Assembly: GCA_030789695.1 (NCBI GenBank)
Contig: CM061142.1
Coordinates: 604,447,659-604,511,658 of the forward strand
Direction: 5' to 3'
Length of the DNA stretch: 64,000 bases
Source of the DNA: Scilla litardierei
Lineage: Eukaryota > Streptophyta > Magnoliopsida > Asparagales > Asparagaceae
A program made the position numbers and the translations under genes. Positions 47,180 to 58,262 of the stretch are shown piece by piece; within the stretch, counting starts at the first letter, position 1; the number at the start of each line of letters is the position of its first letter. A model generated the notes under the pieces. The model was not told the DNA's origin and made no database searches. It saw nothing but the letters and a program-made list of their open reading frames with translations.

Positions 47180-50100
47180 GTACTCAAGGAAAAGAAAAAG
47201 AAGAGGAGCAACAAATTTAAATTTAGCTCCAAAGGGAATTGGATACTCGATAGCGGGTGTTCAAAACACATGACGGGTGACGCTCAATTGCTCTCCGGAG
47301 TGGTTCCCATTGCAAATGGAAATCGCGTCGTATTTGGAGGCAACGAGAGCGGAACCATCGTCGGTGTTGGTAAAGTGGGTAACCCTTCTAAACCCTTAAT
47401 TAGTGATGTCTATCTAGTTAATGGTTTAAATCATAATCTTATTTCAATAAGCCAACTTTGTGACAAAGGTTACAAAGTTAGCTTTGCGAAAGGATTGTGT
47501 CATATTTCAAATGATAATAATAAATTATTATTTTCCGGCACACGCCATAAAGATATTTATATTTTGGATCTTCCTAAGTCATATGAACAATGTCTCGTTG
47601 CCAACACAAGTGAACAACACTTATGGCATCGACGCTTTGGACATGTGAACTTTGGAACACTTTATAAGCTTTCAAAATTAAATTCCATTAAAAGTTTTCT
47701 GAAGCTCGTTTTCGAAAAGAAAAGTTTTTGTGATTCTTGTCAACGTGGCAAGCTTCCTAAATCTTCATTTAAACCTAAGAAAAGCATTTCTACGAAACGG
47801 CCACTAGAGCTATTACATCTAGATTTATTTGGGCCAACTAGAGTTGCTTCCTTAGGAAATGCAAGATATGGACTAGTCATCGTTGATGATTATTCAAGAT
47901 TTACATGGGTATTTTTCTTATGTAATAAAAATGAAGCTTTTGAAAACTTCACAATATTTGTGAAGAAAGTACAAAATCTCATCGGAACCACCATTGTCAC
48001 TATTCGTAGTGATCATGGGGGTGAATTTGAGAATGAGTCTTTCTCAAATTTTTGTGATGATCTTGGAATTACTCACACGTTTTCTTTCCCTCACGCACCT
48101 CCTCAAAATGGAGTTGTTGAGAGGAAGAATAGAACTCTTGTGGAGTGTGCTCGCACTATGCTCGAAGATAGTCAACTTGGTTATCAATTTTGGGCAGAAG
48201 CGGTACACACCGCTTGTTATGTGTTTAATAGAATACTTTTGAGGCCCGGCACCAAACAAACTTGCTATGAATTGTTGTTTGGTAGATTGCCTCAAGTTAA
48301 ACATTTTCGTGTTTTCGGCGCAAAATGTTTTATTAAAAACACATATGATAATTTGGACAAGTTTGATCCGAGATCGGATGAGGGGATATTTGTTGGGTAT
48401 TCCTCACGTAGAAAAGCCTACCGGATATACAACAAAAGATCCTCTACGATCGAGGAATCACTTCATGTCTCTTTTAATGAGAATTTTACTACTTCTAGAA
48501 TTTCAAATGATAATGATTCTATGGATGTTTTATTTGATTCGTTTGAAAATTCTAAGTCTATTGATTCAATTGATTCTATTGAGACTAACCCGACTAATGA
48601 AGTTGTTGAGAATGTGCCTAGTGATCAAGGTATTCCCAAGCGGCTTCATACCGTTCGCGACCATCCCCATGAGCAAGTCATTGGCAATATTAATGATAGT
48701 GTCAAGACGAGATCTCAAGTCCACCACTTCGCCAATTGTGCCTTTGCCTCATCGATAGAGCCAAAGAATATAGTTGAAGCTTGCGAAGATAGTGCTTGGA
48801 TCCTTGCCATGGAGGAGGAACTCATTCAATTCGAGAGGAATGAGGTATGTGAGCTTGTTCCTTTGCCATCGAAGAACCACACCGTCATAGGGACAAAGTG
48901 GATCTTCAAGAACAAAACCGACGAAAATCAAGTCGTCGTCCGGAACAAAGCTCGGTTAGTTGCTCAAGGCTATCGCCAAGAGGAAGGTATCGATTTCGAA
49001 GAATCCTTCGCTCCGGTAGCTAGATTAGAATCAATTAGAATTTTATTGTCTTATGCATGCCATAAAAATTTTAAGTTATTTCAAATGGATGTTAAAAGTG
49101 CATTTTTAAACGGAGAAGTTGTTGAGGAAGTTTACGTTTCTCAACCTCCGGGCTTCATAAATGAAAAATTTCCAAATCATGTTTTTAAACTAAAGAAAGC
49201 TCTTTATGGTTTGAGACAAGCTCCTCGAGCTTGGTATGATCGCCTAAAGAATTTTCTTTTGGATTTGAATTTTAAAATGGGCGAAGCCGATTCTACACTT
49301 TTTGTTAAGCATGCGAATAATGATATTTTATTAGTTCAAATTTATGTTGATGATATCATTTTCGGTGCTACTAACTTCACTCTTTGCGAAGAGTTTTCTA
49401 ATGTTATGAAGGACCAATTTGAGATGAGCCACATGGGCGAACTCAAATATTTCTTAGGTCTCCAAATTCGCCAATTGAACGATGCAATCTTCATCCACCA
49501 AACGAAGTATATGGTGGAGTTGCTTAAGCGATTTGGAATGGAAAGTGCTTCCGGGAAAAAGACTCCAATGAGCACGACTACGCATCTTGACAAGGATACG
49601 GGCGGTAAGGATGTAGACATTCGTCTATATCGAGGTATGATAGGTAGCTTACTTTATCTTACCGCCAGTAGGCCCGATATTATGTTTGCCGTATGCATAT
49701 GTGCTCGTTATCAGTCTCAACCTAAGGAGTCTCACTTAGTAGCGGTAAAGCGTATTTTCCGTTATCTAAGTTATACACTTGATTTTGGATTACTTTATCC
49801 GAAATCTAGCACGTATGAGTTAGTCTCATACAGTGATGCCGATTATGCGGGATGCAAATCTGACAGGAAAAGTACTAGTGGCACTTGCCATTTTCTAGGA
49901 AATTCTCTTGTCTCTTGGTTTTTCAAGAAGCAAAATTCCGTATCACTTTCAACCACCGAGGCGGAATATATTGCCGCCGGTGCCGCTTGTGCCCAGGTTC
50001 TTTGGATGAGACACACTTTGAAGGATTTTGGTATTCACTGTGATACTAGCCCTATCATGGTGGATAACCAAAGTGCTATCTGTTTTTCAAAGAATCCGGT

Positions 50101-50293
50101 GCACCATTCCCGATCAAAACACATAGATGTCCGACACCATTTCTTAGATGATCATGTTGCTAAAAAGGACATCATTTTAGTGTACGTTGAAACCCAAAAG
50201 CAAATCACCGATATTTTCACGAAACCCCTAAAGGAGGACTCCTTTGTGCGGTTGCGTCGAGAATTGGGGATTATGGGTGAATCCGAGATATAG
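47180..50293 (+). CDS. SIRE pol: protease, integrase, reverse transcriptase, RNase H
   Basis: The frame is open from 47,180; the first Met is at 47,270, but the protease active site ([11 protein letters not shown], 47,237-47,272) lies before it. So translation must come from gag by readthrough or splicing. Domains in residues from Met 47,270: pre-integrase HLWHRRFGH (about 117-125); integrase with HLDLFGPT (about 182), [11 protein letters not shown] and [11 protein letters not shown] giving the D-D-E triad; reverse transcriptase with [13 protein letters not shown] and the catalytic YVDDIIFG at 692-699; RNase H with [18 protein letters not shown] and [10 protein letters not shown]. The frame is intact to TAG at 50,291-50,293. 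It copies the RNA to DNA and integrates it. Confidence 0.93.
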   Translation, partial: VLKEKKKKRSNKFKFSSKGNWILDSGCSKHMTGDAQLLSGVVPIANGNRVVFGGNESGTIVGVGKVGNPSKPLISDVYLVNGLNHNLISISQLCDKGYKVSFAKGLCHISNDNNKLLFSGTRHKDIYILDLPKSYEQCLVANTSEQHLWHRRFGHVNFGTLYKLSKLNSIKSFLKLVFEKKSFCDSCQRGKLPKSSFKPKKSISTKRPLELLHLDLFGPTRVASLGNARYGLVIVDDYSRFTWVFFLCNKNEAFENFTIFVKKVQNLIGTTIVTIRSDHGGEFENESFSNFCDDLGITHTFSFPHAPPQNGVVERKNRTLVECARTMLEDSQLGYQFWAEAVHTACYVFNRILLRPGTKQTCYELLFGRLPQVKHFRVFGAKCFIKNTYDNLDKFDPRSDEGIFVGYSSRRKAYRIYNKRSSTIEESLHVSFNENFTTSRISNDNDSMDVLFDSFENSKSIDSIDSIETNPTNEVVENVPSDQGIPKRLHTVRDHPHEQVIGNINDSVKTRSQVHHFANCAFASSIEPKNIVEACEDSAWILAMEEELIQFERNEVCELVPLPSKNHTVIGTKWIFKNKTDENQVVVRNKARLVAQGYRQEEGIDFEESFAPVARLESIRILLSYACHKNFKLFQMDVKSAFLNGEVVEEVYVSQPPGFINEKFPNHVFKLKKALYGLRQAPRAWYDRLKNFLLDLNFKMGEADSTLFVKHANNDILLVQIYVDDIIFGATNFTLCEEFSNVMKDQFEMSHMGELKYFLGLQIRQLNDAIFIHQTKYMVELLKRFGMESASGKKTPMSTTTHLDKDTGGKDVDIRLYRGMIGSLLYLTASRPDIMFAVCICARYQSQPKESHLVAVKRIFRYLSYTLDFGLLYPKSSTYELVSYSDADYAGCKSDRKSTSGTCHFLGNSLVSWFFKKQNSVSLSTTEAEYIAAGAACAQVLWMRHTLKDFGIHCDTSPIMVDNQSAICFSKNPVHHSRSKHIDVRHHFLDDHVAKKDIILVYVETQKQITDIFTKPLKEDSFVRLRRELGIMGESEI

Positions 50294-50537
50294 GATTCAT
50301 ATTTCATTCAATTATCTTGCATGCTATTATATTTTGCGATATTTCATTCATGCTAGATTTATTGAATTTTTGGGAATTTTATGTGATATGTTTGAATTTA
50401 TGATCGAATACGTATTTCAATGTCGTATTTAAGATTTCGACGTTTTATGGGGTAATTTAGATGACTAATGAGAGTGTTAAGATGTTTCATCCAAGTGGTT
50501 TGTGAAGAGAAATCAATTATTAATTTTTTGGACTCTT
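50294..50537. other. Spacer between pol and the palindrome array
   Basis: AT-rich non-coding sequence. Nothing recognised. Confidence 0.5.
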
Positions 50538-50930
50538 CTAGTCGGTCTCAGTTCATTTGCCAACCGACTAGATGCTCATCTAGTCGGTCAGCAAGTGAAC
50601 TCAGACCGACTAGATCAAGCTTTTATCTTACTCTTATCATTTTCCTTCTTTAGTCGGTCTCAGTACACTTACCGACCGACTAGATTGAAAACTAGTCGGT
50701 TAGTGTGTATACTGCGACCGACTAAATCTAGCCCTAAAAATCCCTGTTTGCCTCTGTTTCGACTTAGTCGGTTCAAGCTCATTGACCGACCGACTAGATC
50801 GTAATCTAGTCGGTCAGTGCTTGAACTGTGACCGACTAAGTAGGTTAGGGCATTTGTGTCTTTTCCAGATCTCGACCGACTTAAAACGATTTTATCCGAC
50901 TTCCTCTTCTTTTAGTCGGTTGTTTTTCTC
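50538..50930 (+). repeat. Palindrome array between pol and the third ORF
   Basis: Three modules of the LTR-type GACCGACTAG palindrome, and a decayed fourth, lie outside the LTRs. Module 1 has an inner 12-bp hairpin (50,563-50,574 with 50,577-50,588, 2-nt loop). Its outer stem is 18 bp with one mismatch (50,538-50,555 with 50,596-50,613). Modules 2 (about 50,650-50,728) and 3 (50,764-50,840) also have extended outer arms whose sequences differ but pair with each other. Confidence 0.88.
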
Positions 50931-51216
50931 AGCTCAAGCCCGCAAAAACCCTCTCCCCTCTCGAGACCTTTCGACTTCCGGCCATCTCTCCGGCCATCCC
51001 CGCCGTCCGCCGCCGTCGACTCCTCCTCCTAGGTAAAACCCCCCTCTCCTACGTCTCGATTCATACTCTAGGGTTTGTTTTATATCTCTTCTAGCTCCTA
51101 GGGTTTCAAATTTAACCTAGGGCTTGTTTATTTCGAGTTTGCTGTAGGAATCTAGGGTTTCAGCTAGGGTATTTGATCTTCCGTCATCATTAGCTTGTAC
51201 TCGTCGTGCCACGACC
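50931..51216 (+). promoter_or_regulatory. Leader-like region before the third ORF
   Basis: A CT-rich, GC-rich stretch (CCGGCCATCTCTCCGGCC and CCGCCGCCGTCGACTCC) is followed by CCTAG/GTAAAAC, a splice donor at 51,033. Then come several CTAGGGTTT (telo-box-like) motifs and, just before the ORF, TCATCATTAG as a possible acceptor. It looks like a plant-gene 5' untranslated region with a leader intron. No TATA box is clear. Confidence 0.45.
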
Positions 51217-52891
51217 ATGGCAAAGACGAGGATTCCTATCGCCTCTTCTGGGGCTTCTCCTATGTCTATAGGGCCTTCCGACCCTAGGAATCCACCTAAG
51301 CCTAAACGTCGTGCCAAATCAACCCAAGCTTCTCCGTCTTCGCCTCCTCTGAAGAAGCAGAGGACGGCGACCGTCAAACCCCGTAAATCTAAGACCAAAA
51401 AAGGCCATACTCCACTCACCCTCTATTCCTCCCGATTCCGATACTGAGTTTATCCCTGAGGATGAGCCTAGCCATAGGGAACCCACTCCTCCACTTCGTC
51501 CTAGGACTCGCCAGCCAAAGGGAAAGGGCCCAATGCCAGCGGGTGGTGTTGACATATCGTTGTGTCGCGACGACCCTATGTGTCTCGCGGCCTACAACCG
51601 TATTGAACACTGCCCGATGCTATTGGAGCACTACGTTCAGTTTTCAGATTTCCTTGGCTTAGCTGATCTCCTCTCCTATAGTGGTCTCCTTGATTATCTC
51701 CGATACGATCTTAAGGCCAATCCTAAACCATATCCTCGCCTAGTGAAATTGTTCTATGCCAATCGTGTTCGAGGCCAGTACGATGCTAGTCACTCCATCG
51801 AGACTACTGTCTTGGGAACTCCTATAGTTCTTACGGCAGAAATCTTGGGGGAGATTCTTGGCTGCTCGTCGTCTGGTCTCTTGCCTTCAGACATTTCCAT
51901 CGACGATATATCTTCCTTGGATCAGTCCGTACTTTCTGACATCTTCCATGTGATCCCTCCTGCCTTCATTGGAGTTCCTTCGAAGTCGTTCAAGCCAAAT
52001 GCCTGGGTTCTGAATCTTATTCTGAAGTCGTGCTTGCTTCCCAAGTACGGCTCATCTTCACTTCCATCCCAGCCATTTTTGAAGCTCATATACGCTCTTT
52101 TCTTGGGTTGCGAGATTAATTGGGCTCGCGTAATACTCGATAAGATGGACTCTTTCGAGTGTATATGCAAGACCAATAAATCTGCGCATATTCCATATCT
52201 GTGTCTGCTGACCCTTGTGTTTCGTCATTTCCGAGTCCCTCTCCCTCCTGACGATGAGCGTCCCTTGGGTACTCCTCTGAACGCGACGGCCGTTAAGAAA
52301 TCTCTAGCGGCGCTTCGTCACGTGCAGAGGTCTACCGCATCTGCTTCCCAGTCTACTCCCTCAGCTGCTGCTGCCCCCGCTCCTCCTGCCACATTAGACG
52401 ATGTCGTACGCCTTCTTCTTCAGCACGACTCACGTTTGGCTCGTACTGAGGAGGTCGTCTATCGTATGGCTCGTATGATGGGGATTGATCTTCCTCCTTT
52501 AGTTTCTGAGGCCGAGGAGATGGATGATGAGGATCTTGACGAGCTTGTCACTTCCTTAGCCCGTGGCGATGAGGCCACTGCTGCTGCTGCTGCTACCACT
52601 TCAGCTCCTGGAGATGGCACCACTTCCGGTGCTCCAGAGCCTTCTGCTTCAGCAGTTCAGACTTCTGAGCCTGCTGCTGACCCTGCTGTCGAGCCTGCAC
52701 ATCTATCACCTGCTCCTGTCTCACCTGCTGCTGTTGAGACCCCTGCTGTTGCGACCCCTGCTGTTGAGCCAGTTGTTTCCACACCTACCCCGATGATCCC
52801 GTCTGTTGAGACACCTCTTCTCCCTGCAGAGCCTGAGTCCACTCCGTCGACTGGACCCACGGAGACTGCAGATCCAGCCACTTCCTCGTGA
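51217..52891 (+). pseudogene. SIRE third ORF, plant transposon-protein-like, frameshifted
   Basis: The ORF starts at ATG 51,217 in a good context (GACCATGGC) with a Lys/Arg/Ser/Pro-rich head (MAKTRIPIASSG, PPLKKQRTATVKPRKSK). The frame shifts near 51,415. From there the other frame is open through EFIPEDEPSHREP to the stop at 52,889-52,891. The body (GGVDISLCRDDPMCLAAYN, YVQFSDFLGLADLL, KLFYANRVRGQYD, VLTAEILGEILGC, NLILKSCLLPKYG) resembles the putative plant transposon protein domain found in extra ORFs of plant LTR elements. A short coiled part and an acidic, then Ala/Pro/Ser/Thr-rich tail follow. There is no signal peptide or membrane segment, so I would not call it envelope. Function unknown. 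Confidence 0.78.
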
Positions 52892-53855
52892 TCGTTTGTT
52901 CCGATGACTCTCCACTGCTCATTGGATGATTTACCTTTTTGAGAGTGTTTTTGGGATAGGATAGGATGGAGTTTGAGGGTTGTTTTGATGTACTTTTGAG
53001 TTTTCTGGATGTCGGTGTTGGATATTTTGATGTTCTTTGGATGATGTTGATGATGATGTTGTATTTTTTTTGATGTTGATATAGATGATATGTCGCACTT
53101 GATATGATGTACTTTTTATATTCGATATCTTTTTGGATGTACTCATCATGTTATCATTTCTATATATACATCGATGTTCATGTTGTGATATTTACTTCGT
53201 CGTGCACATTAATTCTCATTCAATGTCCATGCAATGTGATTTCGTCGCTCGATGCTTAAATGCTTGGTTAAATAGATTGTATTTCTATATTGGTATAGAA
53301 TTGTTTTCCATGCACAAATTTAACCAAGAATATTGAATATTGGAGAGTATGTTTCATTATTCAATAAATGAAAAAAAATTATTACCAAATACTATTTTTG
53401 ATGATTTTGATTATCGCTTTTTGATAATGGACAATTTGGCACACCTTGATTTGATTTCATCATTTTTCCCTTGGTGTCAATTAGTTCCATCGTCATTGTC
53501 TATGACTCCCGATGTTGGATTTTCCATTTCCTAGTTGTTGTCGTTGTATGCCCCCCATTTTTGGGATAATGCCAAAGGGGGAGAGATAATGATAATAAAT
53601 AGCGCAAATGAAAATTTAACTCAATTTCCAAGAATCTAGTTTGATATGTTAGATTCAGGGGGAGTTAAGATATATATAAGGATTTTCAAAATCCGATATT
53701 TCGAAAATCGATTCTCTTTATTAATCTTACTCGTCTTCTTGATGCAATTCATATATATTCATTTTGGAATTAACGTGTCATCAATGCAGGGGGAGTAAGT
53801 ATTTTGCATTTGAATCATTATTCTTGATTATTATTTATGTTGGTTTGTCATCACC
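52892..53855. other. 3' untranslated region of the SIRE element with repeated purine tracts
   Basis: The region is non-coding. GGGGGAG motifs stand at about 53,575 (GCCAAAGGGGGAGAG), 53,650 (CAGGGGGAGTTAAG) and 53,788 (CAGGGGGAGTAAG), before the tract at 53,856. SIRE elements are known for such multiple polypurine tracts. The words GATGTTGATGATGATGTTG and GATGTACTTTT repeat around 52,985-53,140. Confidence 0.7.
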
Positions 53856-53869
53856 AAAAAGGGGGAGAA
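53856..53869 (+). other. Polypurine tract
   Basis: AAAAAGGGGGAGAA lies directly before the 3' LTR and is the expected plus-strand primer. Confidence 0.9.
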
Positions 53870-55620
53870 TGTTGAATATTGGACTCCCCGGATTTGGTTT
53901 TGATGATGAGCAAACATAAATAATCCATGAACTAACAATTTGTGAGCGCAGTATTGGAGATCGTCGCCAAATTCACAAGAACATTCAAAGCGACATCTCA
54001 ACACTTCCCAAAACTCGTATTCATGCCTAAAGCTTCGTTGAAGCTCTTGCGCCATTTTGGAAGCTATGAAGAATGAATCGAAGCTCTCGAAGACCGTTTA
54101 TTAAGGTTTTATTTATAGTCTTTTTAGCTTCGATATATAGAATGTTAAGCCTTGAGTATATCTTACCATTCTAACTTCATAACGCTCATATCGTAGCTCT
54201 AGGATCTTAGTACAAGTTCATTCTAACTTCCTCGAAGCGTCGCGCTTCGATTCGGACTTGTATGTGCATGTTAGTTGGTACAAGAACAAGTACTGACCGA
54301 CTAGATGGTGATCTAGTCGGTCGGCAACTCTTCTTGGACCGACTAGTTTGATTCCTTAATTTCTTGGACTTTACTGTTTACAGTTAGTCGGTCTACGTTG
54401 ACTCACCGACCGACTAGTTTATGAACTAGTCGGTCAGTGATGCTTCTTTGACCGACTAGTTGTGACTTACTGTTCATGCTAAATTTCTCCTAAGCTACTG
54501 TTTATCGTTAGTCGGTCTAAGAACGTTTGGTGACCGACTAGTTGACAATCTAGTCGGTCAACTTTTGTTCTTGGACCGACTAAGTCAACTTGTGTTCAGA
54601 CTATTTCATTTTGCCTCTTAGTCGGTCTACGTTCACTGACTGACCGACTAGTTGTGAAACTAGTTGGTCAGAAAGTCTTCTTGGACCGACTAGATTTCTA
54701 GGTCTGAAATTCTCTTTCTTCTCAGTTCCTCTCTTAGTCGGTCCATACTGTTTGACTGACCGACTAGTTGATGAACTAGTCGGTCAGTGATTGTTCTTTG
54801 ACCGACTAATTCTCCCAGATTTCTATCCGTTGGAGAATGACCTAAGTTGTTTTTATGGGACCCTATAAATACGAACCTAGTTCATTTCTATCTAGGTTAG
54901 AGCTTCCATTCAGAGATTCATTGAGATCAAAAGAGATAGCTATTCTCACTCAAATCTAAAGCTCTCTTCCTCACAAGAAACCCATTCTCTCTCATTTCTA
55001 GATCTAGAATCCATCTAGAGAGAAGCTTGTTCTTGGTGAGCTCTTCAAGCTATTGCTTGATCCAAGTCTCCAAATCATCCCTAGGCCCCTATTGCTGGTC
55101 ATTTCCTTGGTGCTAGGTCTTGGTGACTTCATCTTCCTCAAATCCTTCATTTCACCTATTGGGTAAGAAAAACTCAAGGTATAGGATTTTGTGGTAAGTT
55201 TGCTTATTTCAATATAACTCATTTATATTGCTTGTTGATTCTCTCGGTTGTGAGAGAAGGTTGTGATCCCGGGTTGTGGGATTCACTATTGCCGTTGTTG
55301 TATGATTTGATCTTGTGAAGGTTTTTCACAAGATATTCATAGTGGAAATCTTGAGTTAGGGTTTCTAACTCAAGTATCCGGAGGGGATCCGGGTGGTTGG
55401 GACGTAGGATCACCGGGAACAAGTCGGGGAGACTTGGGTGGATCCGAACCCATTAACATCATTTGTTTACATTGTTAATTTTGTTGTTGTCATTCAATTT
55501 AAGCTTCCGCAAATTGATTTGGTAGTTGTTTGCAATTTAATTTGGAATTATACTCCTTATTATTTTAAAGTACTATTCACCCCCCTCTAGTACTTGTGCA
55601 GTAGCTGGTAGGGCATTACA
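53870..55620 (+). repeat. 3' LTR of the SIRE element
   Basis: TGTTGAATATTGG to GGGCATTACA, 1,751 bp, nearly identical to 43,114-44,857. The palindrome array is at about 54,294-54,808 and the TATA box at 54,864-54,871. Arm substitutions include ACTAGTTGG for ACTAGTCGG near 54,660. Confidence 0.95.
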
Positions 55621-56089
55621 ACCAGTGGGGTTGACGGGTTACCATACCCTAGGCCATCAGCGACACAGTCGTGACGAAGAGACTAAAACTGCGGTATTCA
55701 TCGCTGACACAATCAGAGTGATCCCGACGACACTTTTGTCGATGGGTCAATTACGTAAGTATGATGCTGAACAGGGACGACACCTGCTGCTCGTGGTTAC
55801 TGTCATCTAGGGATTTCGAGTCCCAACCTATAGTAGGGTCAGGCTGTAGGGTCTCACACAGAGTAGTATTCACGTCTTAGTAATAGGAAGTACGATAAGA
55901 GGAATGCATTTGATGCAATGGAATAATTTATCTCACAAATGGGTTGTGAGCAAAAGGCTAAAGAGTTTAGCATTTGGAATTGAAGAGGACTTTCGGAGGA
56001 ATCTACAGGAAAAAACCGAGTTGGAATCGGAGCTCAAACGAGCCCAGAAACACAAAAACAGCACTGAAGTGCCAAAGTGGGTCAGCCCC

Positions 56090-56400
56090 ACTTTGGGGAG
56101 GCCACACCCGCAAAAAGGGGGCAGGCGCACCTGCTTCCGAAGCAAGGCCCGCCCGCTAAGGCGAGCGGACGTGCCCGCATCAGAAGCGGGTGCACCCGCG
56201 GTTACCAGCGGGTCCAGCCCGCTTGGCGGGCTGGCGCGTCTGCTCGGCCCAGCAGGCGCCGGCCCGCTGAGCAGGCTAGGCACCCGCTGTGGGCACAGCG
56301 GGCCTGCCCGCTAAGCGGGCAGGCGTGCCCACTGTGCCTCATTACGGGCGCCCACCCACAAAGAGTGCGGGCACGCCCGCATGGCTTAGCGGGCACTCCT
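56090..56400 (+). repeat. GC-rich palindrome array in the third-family LTR
   Basis: About 300 bp of GCCCGCT / AGCGGGC modules. CCCGCTGTG (56,283-56,291) pairs with CACAGCGGG (56,294-56,302). GCCTGCCCGCT (56,302-56,312) pairs with AGCGGGCAGGC (56,314-56,324). A further palindrome, GCCCGCTTGGCGGGC, is at 56,218-56,232. The array lies 300-600 bp before the TATA box of this LTR. Open frames crossing it are not genes. Confidence 0.85.
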
Positions 56401-56704
56401 GCGACTTGAGTGCTGATTTTTTAGGGTTTTTGAAACCCCTTTATGACGGCTACGAGCTACGACTTTTGCCCAAATTTGGGCAATTATTTGAGGGGTCAAA
56501 CGATGTTGGAATTCGTCGACGTTTGTTCATACGCGTTCACCAAGCTCTTCGAAATGATAACTTGTATCGTATCTGAGACTCAATGGTAAGGGAGATTTAA
56601 TTGGTTGAAGTTAGGCCTTTAAGAAAATCTTCCTAACTTGATTAAATTCCTCTTTGATTATTTAATCCCACACTGCTCGTGCGACGAGCAAGGGCCTAGC
56701 TCCT

Positions 56705-56714
56705 TATATAAATA
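56705..56714 (+). promoter_or_regulatory. TATA box of the third-family LTR
   Basis: TATATAAATA in the context CTCCTTATATAAATAGGGTGG, the clearest TATA box in this LTR. CT-rich leader sequence follows (56,800-56,820). Confidence 0.65.
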
Positions 56715-57267
56715 GGGTGGACACCTAAGAGAAATTTTGTACTAAGTCTCCAATTCGAGAAGCTCCTGATTTTTGAGCACACATGATCGACGACTTAATT
56801 ATTCCTCCTCTTTCTTCCTATACTCCAATCAAGTCCTAGCAAGACAGTGAGGAGGTTTGGATCGGATCCAGAAGTCTTTGACGTAGATCTTCTCAAGTGA
56901 AACTTTCTTCGGTAAGTGATCGGCTCGCTTCGGGTAGATCGGATCGAAGGCACAAGGTGGCTCAACTTCGAGGAGCGAAAGAAGGTGGTACGGTACATCT
57001 TGACTGCTACAAGGCCAAGATTCAGGGTATGTCATTTAGTAGCTTTCTAGTGTAATTTTAATAATGTCGCAATAGTATAGATCCCTCTTGGGGTGGTCAG
57101 ATCCACCCCAAGTCGGCATAGATCCTGCCTAGGTTCTGGCTCGTCTTAGGGTCTTAGCTAAAATATTTAGCTATATGTTTTTTCGCTGCGATTTTTAATC
57201 CCTCTGTTATCCGTCCGACGTAGGACGTGCACAGATCTGAGCCCTAAGGGTCCGCCAAAACCTTTCA

Positions 57268-57283
57268 AAAACAGGCCGTTACA
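57268..57283 (+). mobile_element. End of the X1 LTR
   Basis: AAAACAGGCCGTTACA. The last ten bases match the end of the family-A solo LTR (GGCCGTTACA at 41,586-41,595). The interior of element X begins at the next base. Confidence 0.7.
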
Positions 57284-57725
57284 TCCTACACATATTATTA
57301 GAATTCCGTCCTCGGAATTCAGTAAAGCTAATGGGAAGGTGTAATGACCGCGAGAATCAAAATGAAGCAAATGACAGGGATGTTTCAGGAAATGAAATAT
57401 GATGACATGGTCGCTTTGGGGGAACAAGTAAATCAATCAATAAGGATTTAGATGTAATGATGTAGACATGACTAGGGAAGGACATTATGGGTCCACTACG
57501 AGGTATTTCAATGGTTATCAACATAGTAATATAAGGTCTAAGATGGCTATAAAATCAAGGCGAACTTATCGGGTCAAAAGAAAATCCTACGACTATGATA
57601 TTCTAAGGAACAAGACTGGGATAGAGTGCAAGGAAAGGATGTTCTTAAGAATCGAGATTGTATTCTTATCGATGTTGTTTTAGAGTATTTTGCGCGCATA
57701 ACCTGCATGAGCCACCACTAAAACC
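57284..57725 (+). mobile_element. 442-bp interior of non-autonomous element X
   Basis: The interior starts TCCTACACATATT right after the LTR, like the TCCTACCCACC start of element A. It ends CTGCATGAGCCACCACTAAAACC, nearly the same as the end of element A's interior. It codes for nothing recognisable; an open frame at 57,468-57,683 is short and basic with no family likeness. No standard primer-binding site or polypurine tract is visible. Confidence 0.7.
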
Positions 57726-58110
57726 TATCACGCCCCGCTTCCCATTATACTTGGGGGCGAGGACGCGAGCGGGTCCGCATATGCTTAAAACAAGAAGGAT
57801 GTACTTTTTCTTTTCTTCCTCCTTGGTTTAAGCACAATAAGCGTCTGTGACAACAACTTGCAGATTCTTGCATGCAAACTCAAACAACACAGATAAATAT
57901 TTTAGTACAATCTCATGTCCCAAGGAGTTACAACAATGAAAGGAATGGAAAGGGAGAGGGTCATAAGCCCAGGCAATTATTGGAAGAAATAATAAGTACA
58001 AAGATGTTGCGGAGGCACGCTTGCTCCACGACGGGGGATCTCAGCGTCTGGGCACTCCTAATCAACCTGCTCAGTCTCTTAGCATACTCCTCTACAAACC
58101 TGTCTAATAC

Positions 58111-58153
58111 CTGACGTATATTTCACAAGAAGAAATAAGAAAATATACGTCAG
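58111..58153 (+). other. LTR hairpin 1, 13-bp stem
   Basis: CTGACGTATATTT (58,111-58,123) and AAATATACGTCAG (58,141-58,153) pair perfectly around a 17-nt purine-rich loop (CACAAGAAGAAATAAGA). Confidence 0.85.
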
Positions 58154-58262
58154 CGAGGGTCGCTCGGCAAGATTTATAATATTAAGAAGTTGACACTCGG
58201 CAAGGTTTTCAAAGTCGTTAACATGGTGAGGTGAATGACATAAAATGATATCAATAACTAAA

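Larger units (their letters stand above)
43114..55620 (+). mobile_element. SIRE-type Ty1/copia retrotransposon, complete, 12.5 kb
   Basis: This full-length element has two LTRs of about 1.75 kb, a primer-binding site, gag, pol in copia order (protease, integrase, reverse transcriptase, RNase H), a third ORF after pol and a polypurine tract. It is flanked by GCCAG (43,109-43,113) and ACCAG (55,621-55,625), a target duplication with one mismatch. Long LTRs, the extra ORF and repeated GGGGGAG motifs near the 3' LTR place it in the SIRE/Maximus lineage. The LTRs differ at few sites, so the insertion is young. Gag carries one stop codon and the third ORF one frameshift. Confidence 0.95.
42387..57267 (+). 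mobile_element. Solo LTR, third family, about 2.4 kb, split by the SIRE element
   Basis: The left part is 42,387-43,113 and the right part 55,626-57,267. It starts TGTAGGAAGATG, ends CCTTTCA, and is flanked by AAAAC at 42,382-42,386 and 57,268-57,272. Removing it joins ACACATAA with AAAACAGGCCGTTACA, which gives a normal end for the X1 LTR. It holds a TATA box (56,705) and a GC-rich palindrome array. There is no matching second LTR or interior. The target duplication is in A-rich sequence, so the boundaries are good but not certain. Confidence 0.65.

Noticed and set aside
55904..56409. Frames of 110-136 codons over the GC-rich array
   Set aside because: Open in several frames on both strands because of GC-rich palindromes; no conserved domain.
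57468..57683. 71-codon basic open frame in the interior of element X
   Set aside because: Short, no family likeness, no matching frame in the related element A.
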